NCBI GenBank assembly: GCA_963969395.1
Contig: OZ017796.1
Location: 20,152,501 to 20,216,500, forward strand
DNA: 64,000 bases
Reading direction: 5' to 3'
From: Pseudoscleropodium purum
Taxonomy: Eukaryota; Streptophyta; Bryopsida; Hypnales; Brachytheciaceae
Positions 23,762 through 37,559 of this stretch are shown piece after piece. The notes beneath the pieces were generated by a model that was not told the origin of the DNA, did not search any database, and saw only the letters and a list, made by a program, of their open reading frames with translations. Made by a program: the position numbers and the translations under genes. Positions within the stretch are counted from its first letter, which is position 1. Every line of letters starts with the position of its first letter.

Positions 23762-26618
23762 ACTGCCAAGCTAGCTAGCGGGGAATCTGGGGATCAATGG
23801 GGATCATACATGACCACTCGAAGTTTTGTGACCGCTTGTGAGCGAGCCTGTGACCTTAGTTATACATATATAGCCAGGCATAATGCATAATTATGTACAG
23901 CATGCCGTTCCAGTTTTGGTTGTAGACAGTGGCGGAGGACTTGGATTCTTGGCCTCAATGCATGCACTTTTCGTCAGTGATGTATTTCTCATCAGAATCT
24001 CTTACTTTAAAAATAAATATTTCAGAAAAATCCGACAAATTTCAGCGTTCAGTGTCTCTCTGATTGCCGTGCCATTTTAGCGAATTCAATTTTGTCAATC
24101 GATTAATTAATTGAGGGATGATTATTGCCACTATCTCACTGTCAGGATAGGTAATTTGAGCAGAAAGACGTTACTGACATGGCTATGAAGCAGTTTCTCA
24201 TTTAGTAATTCTGATGAGGGCAGTGCGTGGCAAACTCTTTTAGAGCTTACTTGCATTATAGCCTGCTTATATTATAACTACAGTCTCTAAAGAACTCAAG
24301 AGACATCTTCAATCCTCATTTCTTTAGAGGTACTTTGTGACTTCAGAAACTGCAAGGACCTCTTTACATAAACATTCACGGCCCGCATGTACAATAAAAT
24401 TATCGAATCAGGTTACCATCAGGATCTCAGGAGCTCTTCGACATAGCAAGGAAACAGCCGCGAAACAGAAGAAAAGCAACTGTGCTATCGATGGTGATAG
24501 TACCGACTACCGAGCAGTCAAATATTAAACTAAGAAATTAATACTTTATTCCCCGACTCAACATCTATAACAATTTGAACAGGTCCAAACAATCGTTCTT
24601 AGATTGAGTCGGTAGAAAGTGACACGTCAAAATCGACCTACGCAAAGTCCGTCCATGAAGTTCCATGTCAAAGAAACAATCGAAATGTCCTAAATGGATA
24701 GATTGTCCCGTACGACCACTACCCTATGACTGAAATTTCCCAAACTTTGCACTGGTCATTTGTGTCGTAAATCACTGAAAAGACACTATTAGAATTCACC
24801 CAATCCAACAGAGTTTGCAGCAATGTTTGAACGCTGTACACAAAAAAGTGATTCCACGAATGACATTCAACATTGCTTCTCGAACATGTTTGCTGAAACG
24901 TTGCTACGTTCCAAAATTTTCATTTCTGTTGAAAAAACTACGTTGCTCATGCATCTTCCAAAACGTTGCTAAGCCCACCAATCTCTAGTACGTGGTGAGG
25001 AAGTCATAAACGCATTCATTGATAACCATTTTTCTTCTGTTGCCTCCCTCTAACCAGACTGATTCTGTCTGAAAGAGACTCCTGGCGATAATTGATCCGC
25101 AGTTTGGACTCGCTAAGAAGACTGTAAAGGCACCGAGCTTGGCGTGTTTGGAGATGAGTTTAAAGAGTTAGCTCAAATGTTTGAGCTTGACGAGTCGAAG
25201 GTGGGGCACTCCAGAAAGAAAGGGAGAGCCAAAAGTCATGGTGCGGTTGCTCTTACTACTCAGTGTACGAGCATTTGAAGTGCAGTTCACAACATGTTCA
25301 GGTATTCTCTCTAATGGCATTTACGGTATCATACTAAGCACTCTGAGCTACCAATTCCTTTACAACAGAACTGTTTACATTACCATATCATCGATCGGAG
25401 ACCAGGAAATTGCACGTAACACTCGGAATTCCCAAAAATGCTGGCTGAATGTATCTGAAGAATCATATATATAAATAAATAAAATATTGGAGTGAGCGGG
25501 TTGAGCTACGGAGTCATTCCTTCACGACACGAGTCTTAATTTATTGCTCGGCGGACGCCAGTCTTGTCGAAGCAGAATCGCCAACGTCCTTCACAGCGTG
25601 CTCTTCTGACATCTTGAACGAGTGAACTCTCACGCACCCAATGCAACTGATCCAATGCCCAATCAGCTCCATGCTGCCTCATGCACAGACGCAAGGTGGC
25701 AAGCCCGGCCTAGCGTACATCAAGGGAGATGGCCGAGAGGGGAGTCACAATGGGAGCCACAATGGGGACTAGAATGGATCCAAGACTCCAAGTGGAGAAA
25801 TAAGTGTCGGCGTCAACACCGGAGGTGTCACAACAGGAGGCGCCGCCCCTGGAGGTGTGGCCGCTGACGGTGTCACTGTTGAAGAAATAAATACTACAGG
25901 TAATCTAAGATGTAAGAGAAGGATAGAAGCTTGAGCGAATGCTAAGCAATAGAGAGAGAACGCAGTGAAATGAGGAGAGCAGGACAAGCCAGTTGTTATA
26001 TACTGTATACTACAGAGAGAGCTAGATCATCGACTCTTGAACTTCTGGCTGCTCGATCTCGGCAGTGAATCGACTGCAACAGTTCATCATCAACTGCTGC
26101 TCCAATTCTATCTTTGCCATGACGTGTCCGGTAGTGATTCTGAAGAACTTTCACCAATTCTTAGCTGAGCTGTGGGGGAATTACCGTATGAACTCACGGC
26201 AATGTAACAACAGGTCAAGGTGTCCAAGACAGCGCAAAAATGAGAATTCAGGAGAGCAAGCTTGTAAACTAATAATGAACTTTTTGAGTTTGCTCAATCC
26301 GAAGCAAGTTTCAGAGAGTTTTATGGTTTTAGTTTTCTGAACTGCATGAGGAGTGTCGTTGCTAAGGTCGCATGGCGCTCAAGGGGTTCCACTCAACTAC
26401 TTGTGAGATTATAACATAATCAGGATTCATCATTCTTTGTGAAAATTTGTGACAATCATAGACTTGTATGCTTAAGGAGAACATACAGTTCTTTTAACCT
26501 CTAAGGGACCACAGAGCCACTTTGGGTTTTCTTACAACTCGGGCAAGCTCTTTTGGTTTCATAATTTTATATTTTTGTATGAAATTTTTGAGATAGATGA
26601 TAATCATCTTAATCTATG

Positions 26619-27616
26619 CACTAGAAGAAAAATGTGTTGCCACAATCGACTGCATTGTAACTATGTGTCCTATACAACTGTTCTGCAACTGTAGCCCTCT
26701 ATATTTGCACCAAATTTGATGTGTATAAAGGTATACATTATTGTAGTTGCAAAGTAGTTGCAAGGTGAAGTTTAAGATTATAGGGATGTATGAGAAGAAT
26801 TGATGTGAGGTATTGTACATCCAATATTCATTACAATTGTCAATGTGGACAAATTTTTGTTTTATAGAATCTAGTGAGTCAAACTATAGTCGCATAGAAT
26901 CTAAATTCAATTGCAATTTGACTAGAATTCAACTCAAAAGCAACTAGAATGCAACTAGAAAGGAACTAGACTATAACTAGAGTTAAATTAGAAAACAATT
27001 ACAATTGTCTCATATCAATTGTCAAGAATACCATTAGGTTGAACATATAAGAATTGTAAGTTATAACATTCTTACAAAATAAATTTTAATTATGAAATTC
27101 TAATATTTCTACATTTTGTAGACTTTTATAATTTGTAAATGTCTACAATTTATTGATTTTTACAATCTATAGAAATCACCAAGTTTTTAAAGTCTAAGAA
27201 ATTTTAGAACTTGTGAAAATTGTAAAGTTTTGTAAATTGGTGAAATCTATTTAATATCAATATTTGGATCTGATAATTTAAAAAAGAAGTTAGATCTGAA
27301 ATTTTGATATCTACAAATCATTGAAATTAAAACTTCAAAATCTACAAATCTACAAATCATAGACAAGTTGTAAATGAGTTGCAAACAAGTTGCACTTAAG
27401 CAAGTTCCACACTAGCAACCGTGCAGAAGAATTCATTAATGAACTTCCACATAAAATATCAAATGAAATAAAACTTGCAACTATTTTGCAACGAATATGA
27501 CTTGTCCGATGCGATGCGACTATAGTCTCTAAATTATCACCTAGTTGCAAATACCTCTTGCAATGACAAAACTAGTTGCAAACTATAGTTGCAAAACCCC
27601 TCATTTTCTTGTAGTA
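26619..27616. mobile_element. Non-autonomous CACTA-type element, ~1.0 kb
   Basis: The left end CACTAGAAGAAAAATGTGTTGC and the right end, read on the other strand, TACTACAAGAAAATGAGGGG are near-inverted and close to the CACTACAAGAAA termini of plant En/Spm elements. ATG flanks both sides (26616-26618 and 27617-27619), a 3-bp target duplication as expected. Many TAGTTGCAA/TTGCAACT-type subterminal repeats lie inside each end, as is typical for transposase binding. No transposase is encoded. Confidence 0.75.
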
Positions 27617-28195
27617 ATGCATGAAGCTTTGTTTAACATCATTTTGATAAATATTCCAAAAGGTAGAAGAGTTTCTTTTTTTCAATCAATGTCGAATTGG
27701 ATAGCTGGGTGGTTGCAAGAAAGATCAACCGTTTTGTGTAGCATTTTTCATAATATTCATGAGTTTTTTGGAAGTAATTTATAATTAAAAAAAAGATCTT
27801 AAAAAAAAATTTAATGTATAAACCTTTAAAAAGAAAGTACCCTAAGAAAAAAAATCATAGAAAAATTCTCTAAATAGGAGAAGTGGAAAAATACAAATTC
27901 TTGTGAAAATAGGTATTTTGACGTTTAAATTTGTAAAAAATTGGGAAAATCATTTTCAAAGAAACTAAAAATTGTTCATTTGGGAAGACTTCATGTGAAG
28001 AGACTTTGAAAGATTGATCTTAAAACCATTTTCAATATTCAAAATTGTATGTGCAAAGGAGTCCTATTTGTATGAATGTAGAGTAAATAAAATAATGTTT
28101 TTTAGAGTTTTTTTTAGTGGATACATACATCTCTAGTGTAGGAACAGACAATCCAAATTTCAGCTTTAAATCATTAATTTTGGGCATTCTTAGTA

Positions 28196-28430
28196 CTAAA
28201 AAACCCTAAATCACAAAGTATGATAAATTAGGTCAATCGAAATTTAAATATAGAATGATTTTTTGAATTTGTTTTGAAAAATAAGTTCTCTAATTATTGT
28301 CTAGTTGTTGACCTTCAAAAAAAATTCAAGTACATGAACTTCAATTTGTAAAAGTTATGGCCAATGATAACTTATAAACTTCAAGTGTGACACAAAATAG
28401 GACCAATCTTTTTTGCATTCTCCCAACTCA
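28196..28430 (-). repeat. Relic related to the TTAA-element at 56935-57083
   Basis: Read on the minus strand this runs GGCCATAACTTTTACAAATTG, then TACTTGAATTTTTTTTGAAGG, and ends in GATTTAGGGTTTTTT. The same order occurs on the plus strand at 56937-57080, ending CATTTAGGGGTTTTA. Only one terminus is recognisable in each copy. Confidence 0.5.
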
Positions 28431-29964
28431 AAAGATATTTTAAAAAATATTAATTAATTTTCATTAAAATGTAATGGTTTGATATCTACTCAAAAACATT
28501 TGAACCATTCAATTCCAAATAATGAGGTGAAAGCTACGAGGAGTTGATTTTATAATCAATGTTGGTAGGAAAATATACAATGTCATTTTTTGACCTCAAT
28601 TTGGTAAATTTTGAAACTAAAGATGCAAAAAGAAAATGAACCAATTTTTTTATTAGAATGTAAATACTCATTGAGATTGACATTTCAATTTCTTGTAAAA
28701 ATCATTAGCAATTTTTTTTTTCTTTCATTTTGCACCACCTTCTACTTTAGAATTTTTTAAAAGATGAATATAAAGGTTTTTTGGTTAAATATTTTTATTT
28801 ATAACTATTTTCAACACATTTTCCAACATACCATAATTTCCTTATAGCTTGGATAGCTTTCTACCTAATAATTAACTAAAGTGCAAAAACTATTGAAACA
28901 ACCCAAAAAATAATGTATTAAAATCAAGCAATTTTAGAATATAATTAAAGTAAATTAGGCATTCATCCAAGTTGTTCCTACAATTTTGAATAGTTATTGC
29001 TACTTTCTTCTAATGCAACTACATTTATGTAACCCTTTTCTTAATAACCTCCAACCCTAAATTCTTTTGTATATCATAGTTTGATTAAGTATTAGGATTT
29101 GGTTGTGTCAATGTTTATTGGATATAGGAAATATGTTTTGTTTGTGAGAGATTGTGCTTTAGGATAGTCAAAATGGTGAGGCAAAAAACATTGCAATGTA
29201 GATTTATAATTATTGACAAAAAAAAGATGTAAGATTGCATAGAACAAGTTGAATTTTTATGAATTGAATGCAAGTTGAATTTCTAGGCAGTAAATTGAAT
29301 TAAACAATCCAAAAATGCATATTTTTTTTAGGGAGGGAGAGAAACTAGGTCAATAATTTTGCAAAAATTTAGGCATTTTTTTAAACAATTGATTTTCTAG
29401 CCAAGCTATTGGAAAGCTACAATATTGATTAGAAGTACAAACTATAAAATATAGATGGTTTTTCTAAAAATGTCAAAAGATGATTTAACTTTACCTTTTA
29501 GAAGGGCCTAAAAAGTTTATATTTTGAAGTTTAAGAACATTGAACTTGCAATTAGTTAAGATATTCACACTAAAATTTTGGAAGGACATATTTCAACAAA
29601 TTAACTACAATATCCTACACTTGCATTTGTTAAAAAATAAAATAAAGATGAAGATTTTAGCTTTTAGATACAAATATTTTCAAGTGATTTTAGGCCTTTC
29701 AACATTGAAGAACTTTAAAAGTTATTAGAATGATAATAGTAACCATTAAGCTTTCAAAATTTTTGTACAATACTATTTTTGGTAAGACTTTTAAGTATGA
29801 GAGTGCATTATGCCTCTCAAAGGATCAAGCTTTGATAACTAAATTGCATCTCAATAGAACTCTAGAAAACATTTTGCAATCCTAATAAGGGTTGTAGAAG
29901 CATTAAACAATTGTCAACACTAGCTAATAATTCCTATCACAAGAATTGAACAATATGCAAAACA

Positions 29965-30351
29965 TTAACCTCTAACTACTTGAGTGACAATATATGGAAA
30001 GACACTTGAAAAAGGCAAATTGTTTTAAAAATAAATAAAACTTAATCATATAAATATTCAAAGAACCTACTTGTTAGTGTAAATTAATAATTTTGAGTGA
30101 AATTGCATAGGAGTTGTGAGATTATCACAAGAGAAATGTATGTATCTTGTTTTTAGAATGTTTTCCCTCCCCACAATGATTGAGAAATTTGCACATAAGA
30201 GTTTCTCAAGATTGGAGGTGATATGAACTAAAAATTGTGTTTGCAAATTGAAATGCACTTCTAAAAACCTTAAGTTCAAATGAAGAGATATTGAACTTGA
30301 GTGACCATAGGAAAAACACACTTGGAAAAGACCTAGGCACTTGGGGGTTAA
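29965..30351. mobile_element. Short TTAA-bounded element, 387 bp
   Basis: The left end is TTAACCTCTAACTACTTGAG. The right end, reverse-complemented, is TTAACCCCCAAGTGCCTAGG. The GACAATATATGG just inside the left end is also just inside the left end of the element at 53291. The interior matches that element too, but in the opposite orientation. No coding capacity. Confidence 0.65.
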
Positions 30352-30892
30352 CACGTGCATCGGTGGAAGTTGTTTGCAAAATAGAGCCATCATCAAAGCA
30401 GTTTCAGTTTCAATTGCCATTACTTAAATATTTACTGAATTACTAAACATTGCCTTGTTTTCTGGAGTGGATGCTATAATTTCAGAAGAAACACTTTAAA
30501 ACTTACCTGGTTCTCGTCCGTGGCAGCATGACTTGCACCGTATCAGTTTGGACAACTCGGGAAAAATCTTCAAACACATCCAATAGGCCTCACTAGACTA
30601 AAAGTTTGGTGGCAAACATGAACTTGAGCTGTTATGTGGAGAAATAAAACTCCAGTTGCTCTTTCACGGGCATTTTGAAGTCATTTGGAAACATCAACTT
30701 TCCAGAAAATCTGACCTCGCAGACCTTGTTGAACGTGGTGAACCTTCACAACACCATAACATCGGGGACCAAACACTCTGAATTTCAAGAAGCTTGACGG
30801 CAAGCTACAGCCTGTAACCAATGTACACTATCTACGAAAACACTACAAATGGCCAGTGTTCCTCTAGGTGAGACTGAACAATACCTCTAAAC

Positions 30893-33800
30893 TCAATCTT
30901 TATCTTCATCAATTCTGTCTGCTTTCAGGTTGCCATTCTGAGCCATCAATACGCGGTAAATTTGCCTGGAACAAACAGCGCCTACATGCTGTCCACCTGC
31001 GGAGTCAATGACACTCTCCCTCAGTAGATCTTTTAGAAGTAACTCCTTCTCCAGATCCTGCAAATTAAACAAAAACGTCACAAAAGATTTAGTTATGGTC
31101 AGCAACGTTCAGCTCTAAAGTACTAAATTCAGAATCTGCACTGGTAGATCCAGAATCTCATAAACTGCTACTGAAGAAAAAACAAAGAGTAAAAATACAG
31201 GAAATTAAATGCCTCGGACATTGAGATGCATGGAGTCAATAGATAATGACTAAGAGAAGCTTACCGTCTTTCTATTGTCAAGATAAACTCTAAGTAAAGA
31301 GCGCATACTAGGGTAAATTCTCCCTATTGCAATTGCGCATGGTCCAGACACTTTCGGAATTGCCACAAGCGCTTTCAACCTTCAAAAGAAACGATACCAA
31401 AATTTGAGTTTGTAAGCTCCCTCGCTATTGCAAAGAACAAGATCAATAATGCCAATGATCATGATGTCCTAACTACATCTTACCACAGACTTTTTCTAAT
31501 TTCTTCCTTAAACGGATCACCGGACCGAACGTGCTCCCCGTTCTTGCTTACAGAAAGTCGTGTCAGCTTTGGCCTGTCTCGTAACGGAAAATTAGTAGAG
31601 TTTAAATCAGCGGGAACTGAGTCCCATAAGCATGTCCGTCAAAAACTACGTCACAATTTTCAACAACTAGTAAATAAAATAGTCGGGGAGAGGGAAGCCT
31701 ACTCGTATAAAGCGTCGGCAAAAATGTGCATTAAACCCGTCACGTGATCAGCAACATCAGCTTCGTCGACGCACAGACGTGAGTGCACACCAGTGAAGTT
31801 TGTCGTCAAACCTGCCAATGCCTGGAATCTGATGATTGGTTAAACGAAGCCCACTATTTCTAAAGCCCTATCAATATTCAAAACTGGTGTGGGAATAGGC
31901 CAAACGATGACCAATACTGTCAATCAATGTTTATGCAACTGCAACCTTTCTACCATAATCCGAGACTTAAATTACTCTGCAGAAACATTGGAATCGAAAA
32001 ACCCAGAGGACCTAATTCACAGTAGGACAAACACCTTCTCAACTGGAGGACGCTGCCATCTACCAGCACTGGCTCGGTCATTTGATTCATACTGAGCTTG
32101 ATCCCTGCAACCCAAAATCGCTTAGTAAATCTTAAGCTTCATCAAAAGAGAAGCATTCAGTTTGATCAATTTCAAAATATTTATGAAATAGGTGAGGGTT
32201 ATGTATCAAAAGTTCTGGCGCTTACTTCTTTTGAAGGAAATACATCATCTTGTTCACCAAATAGCAGATTGTAAAGCCAGGATAGAATTGCTGTGCTTCT
32301 CGTACATGGGAAGTCAATAACGATTCAGCAACCATTGTCGCAAACTCTTCAGCTTCAAAGACAAAAAGAATGTACTGGATATGCACATCCTCGTGAATCA
32401 CCTGTACACACAAACAACATGTAAATGTTCAATTATTGGATGACCTTTGACTAATATTTCAAATTGCTGTAACCAAATTCACAGAAGTACTTACTAGCAT
32501 CTGCATGACCACAATGAACCCTCATTCAAAACATACCTGTGAACTTATAAACTCGCCTTGACTTCCAAGAAGTTCAATATCTTCGGACTGATCAAACTCT
32601 TGGCTCTCTAAGCGGAGCCTCTTCGTGCACCAAGTTATGGAGTTATGGATTGGATTTGAAGCAAGTCTATAATGCAGTTTCTTCTCCACAAATCGGCTCA
32701 AGAGTTGACCTGCGTTGTTTGAACCAAATGATGAATATCAGAAAAATTTGCTGAGCACATTCTGGCTTGTTCTGCCAATAGCATAATCAGAAATGAAAGG
32801 TCTGCAGAGGATGATAATTCTCGATGAAATGATAAATTACAAATGAAATGAAAATGAAAATAGGGGCATGTCGTACTTCCAATCAATCCCTTTTCAGCAA
32901 CTTTGACATCTACAGACGCTATCATGTGCTCAAGAGCAGCCTTTCTTTTGAATCTTGCCACCTCATGTTCAGCTTTCCTCTGTTCTTGTGCTGCCTTCTT
33001 TGCAGAAAGTTTCCGGGCCTTCTCTTCCTGGTGACAAACACCAAGCGAGGTTGAGACTGGGAGAGAACAGTGGCACGGCAGAAATCATGAAGGCATTCAG
33101 AGCTCTGAGGCGTAAGAGCGAAGCTGCCAGTGTACAGATTCCGTTCTGGACTTTTACAAGCAATCTACATCTCCTTCGTGATCATTGTCTACTGTCAAAT
33201 AGGAAGAGACAAGAAAACACAAATGGCCTTCCAACTAGTTGAAATACATATATATGAAGGACTAATTTTCTTTGCAAGATTCTAACAAAGTGGTACAAGA
33301 GTGGGAATACGATTACCTCTTTCTTTTTCAAAATCTCTTCTTGCTGCTTCTTTTTGGCTTCTTCCTTTTCTCGCTTTTTCTCGGCTTTCTGAGCTTGTTT
33401 TCGTTCCAATTCCAGCTCTTTCTCCCGTAGCTTAAGTTGTCGATACGCGTCACACATAGGATTCGAAAGGGAAGGAACATCAGATTTCTTTTGCTTCTTA
33501 CGCGGTCTCTCAATCTCCTCTAACACTTCAGAGGGCATGTAAGGCTGTTCAAACGCATTAGGAGCCGAATCCATTGTGGGTATTCGTTTCATTATGTCTT
33601 CAAGCGATAAGATTTCTAGTTCTCTCCGAGAGAAATCTGGCATCCTCTTCCGTGTCTCACTCATCACAGTGGTTCCCAGGGATTCAAGGTCTACTACTGT
33701 AGCACTGGGTCTTCCATTACAAGAGGGCCATTCTGTCACGCAATCATCCACAACAGTGGATTTTAAATTCCTAGGAATTTCTTTTAAAATGATTGGCTCC

Positions 33801-34076
33801 GGCTCCGAATCTGAATCCAAACAAACTACATGACCAGTCACTGCGCCCACCCCCCACAATATAACATTTGTTCGAATCAGTAAGCCATCAGAATTGTACA
33901 AAGAAGAATTGAAACACTTTTTTAAAGAACACAAAACTAGTACCTGGAGTTATTGGAGGGCATTGCCGAATTCCCGGTCGGGATCTAGGTTGAGCTTGAG
34001 AACGAGGAGTGCTCAAAATGCAACTCAAATTATCTTCATCGTCGGACAGAGCCAGAACCTGCACAGCTCCTGCCAT
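30893..34076 (-). CDS. EME1: EME1, MUS81-partner endonuclease subunit
   Basis: Ten exons reading leftwards: 34076-33944, 33840-33317, 33027-32877, 32709-32537, 32401-32226, 32104-32035, 31821-31703, 31573-31484, 31379-31265, 31057-30893. All introns are GT-AG, the phases agree throughout, and the product is 571 aa, near the plant family length. It has an acidic, Ser-rich N-terminal half, a long Lys/Glu-rich coiled-coil-like stretch spanning exons 2-3, and a nuclease-like ERCC4 fold (ILFVFEAEEFA, then FTICYLVNKMMYF). The HSRLCVDEADVADHV helix, the LVAIPKV segment and a C-terminal helix-hairpin-helix-like region (SRQIYRVLMAQNG) closely follow plant EME1. Family role: non-catalytic, substrate-positioning partner of MUS81 in the nucleus, cleaving branched recombination and stalled-fork intermediates. 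The ATG chosen begins MAGAVQVLALSDDED, an acidic SIM-like motif. Some short exons rest on protein similarity. Confidence 0.92.
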
Positions 34077-35460
34077 ACTGCCTCTTGCTACTCTACTTGA
34101 TACAAAGTGCACTATCCCGATTATGGAAGTCCCGAACAATAGTGCACTTACTCCGCCATCTTCGCACCCCGCTTGGAATAGAACAACATAGCTACTTCTG
34201 TAATGAACCAGACACCATCTGCAGGGCAAAAATTGCATACTATCACGACGGCAGTGAAGTTATGCACAATAGCGTGCTTCTTCCGAAAGCTTCAGACCGA
34301 GAACAACTCCAATGAAAAGCAAATGACACAAGTCGACAACCGCATTGATAAAAAGCTACTACGCACCCTTCTTCCATTAAACTGTACAGACAACACCAAG
34401 ATTCAAAAACAAGGAGCATGAGAAAATGGTGTTCATGATCCTTACAAGGCAATTACTCTAATTTTGAATGAAGGCAAACATCCCCATACTACTAGCATCT
34501 CATCAGGCGTGGTCTGGTTAAGTAACATGCCCAAAGACGACAAAACTAAAATAAATAAAAATTCAAAAACTGAGCCCCATAATAGTCGTAAGAGCGAAAG
34601 TGACTAATCAGAGCCAATAAGGAGCTCACGCACCAAGTCCTGCAGAAGAGCTGAAAACGAGTCATGATCCCCAGACAGCTGCATACTCAACTCGCAACAA
34701 TTCACAACTCAGGTGAAAATTATTAAAAACAAGGCTAAACAAACTGAAAAGGAACCTCGTAAGCTCAAAGCAGGGTTACAAAGATCATCCCAAAGAAATT
34801 CGAGGGCAAATGGTACCTCTGGAACTGCTGCAATCAACCTGCAACTGGCGCTGTCATCCACGCACCAATTCGCAACTCGTGGCATCAAGAGAAACAAGTA
34901 CCATCCGCAGTTCTGATGCATGCCAAAAACGAGATCACGTAATTAGACTGAAGCGGTAGTCGAATCACAAGGGGAACTGAGTGTCTCAAGATGGAATTGC
35001 AAGCGGAATGTGCATACACATGAGCACATTCGGAACAAGCAATGACTGATGAGAATTTGAAACAAGGACGGCGAACACCAAATAAACCGCACCTCTGAGA
35101 ACATCAAAGCAACGCCCCTCCTCTTTCTCTATGTCCTCCTCCAAGCTTCTCAGTTCTAGCTCAAGAGACCATACGCTTATCCAATTGTCACTAACTCCGC
35201 ATGTTCCCGTTGAGGAGCGAGCTTCACATCTACTCCACTAATAAACTCAGAGTCGTAAACCCAAATTCTTTCAATTGGTTACGTCCCCAGAAAAGATTTA
35301 GGGTGAGAGACAACTCATTGTCGCAAAATCCGCGAAGAGAAAAGCAAATCGTGAAAAGAAGATGAGAAGATTTCACAGCGAAAGACTGGCGGGAAGCTCA
35401 GAAACCCTAAACCCTTCAATTCAGCGATACCGGTAATAATAACCGGTAATACCAATTCAG
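34077..35460 (-). other. EME1 5' region
   Basis: Moderate-composition DNA between the EME1 ATG and the AT-rich desert, so it probably carries the promoter, the 5' UTR and possibly a 5' UTR intron of EME1. The short ORFs on both strands are shadows with no family match. A telo-box-like site near the right edge is listed separately. Confidence 0.45.
35402..35410. promoter_or_regulatory. Telo-box-like motif AAACCCTAA
   Basis: AAACCCTAA followed by ACCC lies about 1.3 kb upstream of the EME1 ATG. In plants this motif is common in promoters of genes active in dividing cells, which would suit a recombination gene. A 9-base match can occur by chance, and the transcription start is unknown. Confidence 0.3.
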
Positions 35461-36324
35461 GCCGCAAGATATCATGAATGAAGAGTTTGCTGGGTACCGC
35501 TAAGGTACGAGGTCAATGAAGTGACCAGACAGATAGATAAAAGATAGTTAAAAATTAAAAACTCTAGCTGATTCTCAATTCTGAGGTCTTTGACTCCTCG
35601 GAATATTTTCAGCAAATTTTTATTGAAATATAAGGTAAATGGAATTGGCATCAAACTCAAGTCACTTCATATTTGGGGGAACTTTGTGGAATTAGTTATA
35701 AACTTTTGAAGCTGAAATCACATGAGGCTCTAAAAGCATTTACTCTTTGATATATTAAATTATTGGTATGTTGATGAATGCAATTGGTATATTGAAGAAA
35801 GAATTATGTATCTTATGTTTGTTTTGTTTTGTTTTTTGTTTTTAAACAAGTGTGTTCAAGAAACACACTACAAGGTTTTTTTCATTAGAACGAGAGGCTA
35901 ATTTCACACAAGGTAAAGAACCTACTACCACCAGGTATCGAATCGATAACCATGCCTATCTTATGTTTTTTGAGTTCCGTTATTTCATGGACCTACTTTA
36001 ACCTCTAGAGGACCATTCTTCCTTTGAGGGACATTTCAAAGTTTATGTAGGTTCCTATAAGGTGAATTTTTATTTGATATTTTGAAACTTTTTGACGACT
36101 TGTAGTTTTGTAAGAACTTTGTGAATATATAATTTTTATTTCAATTTAATATTAGGTGAAGAAGTTATAGGCTATGTAAGGCAAAATTCAATTTCGAGGA
36201 CATGCTAGGTTGCCAATATTTGGTTGCATGAGGCCAGAGGCAAATGCATACGTTGCATTGGGCAAAAAGACAAAGGCTAGGGTGGGTAGTAGATGAAAGG
36301 CTTGGAATAGCAATCTATGCAATC

Positions 36325-37269
36325 TTAACCTCTAAATGCCCAAACTATATTTTTTGTCAACATAGAAATATTAGGCAGATTACTATGAATGAAATTAGTA
36401 ATTTTTTTCTCTAAAATTTTCACACAACATGTACCCAACAATGAGCTTTAAGGCCTAGCAATTTTCATAACTTTTGACTACATGCTTAACAAGTTATTGT
36501 ATGATATGTAATTTTCATTGCTTGGTGGGTAAGTCTGGTAGCTCAAAAAAATCTTTAAAAATCAATTTTTTTTAAAATAAAAATTCGAAATTGATTTCTT
36601 AGATTTATATATACATGGAAAGCTTTGAATCATTCCATTTTGATCAATGAGATGAAAGTTATGAAGAGTTTTAGTTTGAAGGTAGTTATGGATTCTCTAC
36701 TCTAAAATAAACTTTGAAGTCTTTAATTTAACTCAAATTTCAGTATTTAAAAAATAAAATAAAAACATTGGGTGTAGATTGTTTGTTGCAACATGAAAAC
36801 CATTGATATTGACACTTTTCAATTTTATAACATAATTCTTATCAATTTAGTGTTTTGAATCATTCCATACTTCTTTCTACTTACTATTTTTTTCACTATA
36901 TATTATGCAATTCCAAATGATTTGAAAATTTTCAATCATGTAACCAAATTTCCTTGAAGAAAGAATTCAAAGAAGCACCACCATTTTTGACATTTTTGAC
37001 ATACAAATATGACCTTATGAAGTGCAAATGCCTGACTTTTTGCAAGGCACAAAAAAACACTTTTGTCACTTCAAACGCTAATATCTTACAATCTACAATG
37101 TGGAAATTTTTGAAATTTTTTCCACATCTTTTCAAACCAATATACTACAAGATCCTAAAGTCACAAATGTCCAAAAACGTGTTTTTTTTCTAAATTTTAT
37201 ACTTATATTAGAAATGACAGTTTTGGAGTGTTTTTGGTGAAAACATAGTCAAAAACAATTAGGGGTTAT
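36325..37269. mobile_element. TTAA-bounded element, ~0.95 kb
   Basis: The left end is TTAACCTCTAAATGCCCAAA. The right end is AATTAGGGGTTAT, a TTAA-family terminus with one mutated base. Its right third, read on the minus strand (GACTATGTTTTCACCAAAAACACTCC onward), aligns with the elements at 18438 and 47167. No coding capacity beyond chance ORFs such as 36954-37193. Confidence 0.6.
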
Positions 37270-37559
37270 TACATGGAAATAGACTGGGAACACAAGTGAG
37301 CCATTTTCCAAAAGTTGCCTAAAGTCCTTGCCTATATATTATTCAGATAGTACTTCACAATTCTATAGGAAAGAGAGGATTTCTTTTTTTCTAATTTTTT
37401 CTTGACCTTGTAAAGCATTTATATATCTTTCAATTCACCATTTGGATTTTCAATTTTTCAAAATTATGTGGTGGCAAATGTGCTTGAAAAATTATGTTGT
37501 GCATTATAAACTTTGGAGCATTGTTGCATTGCAAGATTTTTTTGGATGTGCTTTATGTC

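Larger units (their letters stand above)
23762..30892. other. Spacer with mobile-element remains
   Basis: About 7 kb without a supported gene. 23.8-26.4 kb has moderate composition and some short ORFs. One GC-rich patch at 25770-25890 can be read as Gly/Val-rich on plus or Pro-rich on minus, and I support neither. From 26.4 kb rightwards it is AT-rich and contains a CACTA-type element, a relic and a short TTAA element, listed separately. TTAACCTCTAAGGGACC at 26494 looks like a single orphan end of the TTAA family. Confidence 0.5.

Noticed and set aside
25769..25987. Minus-strand ORF with a signal-peptide-like start and Pro/Thr-rich tail, and a Gly/Val-rich frame on the other strand
   Set aside because: Both strands are open over a short GC-rich repeat, neither has a homologue I know, and no splice partners complete a gene.
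35870..35955. Minus-strand GATTCGATACC box followed by a conserved-looking body and an A-rich stretch, like the end of a tRNA-derived SINE
   Set aside because: No upstream A box and no flanking duplication. Too little to call a SINE.
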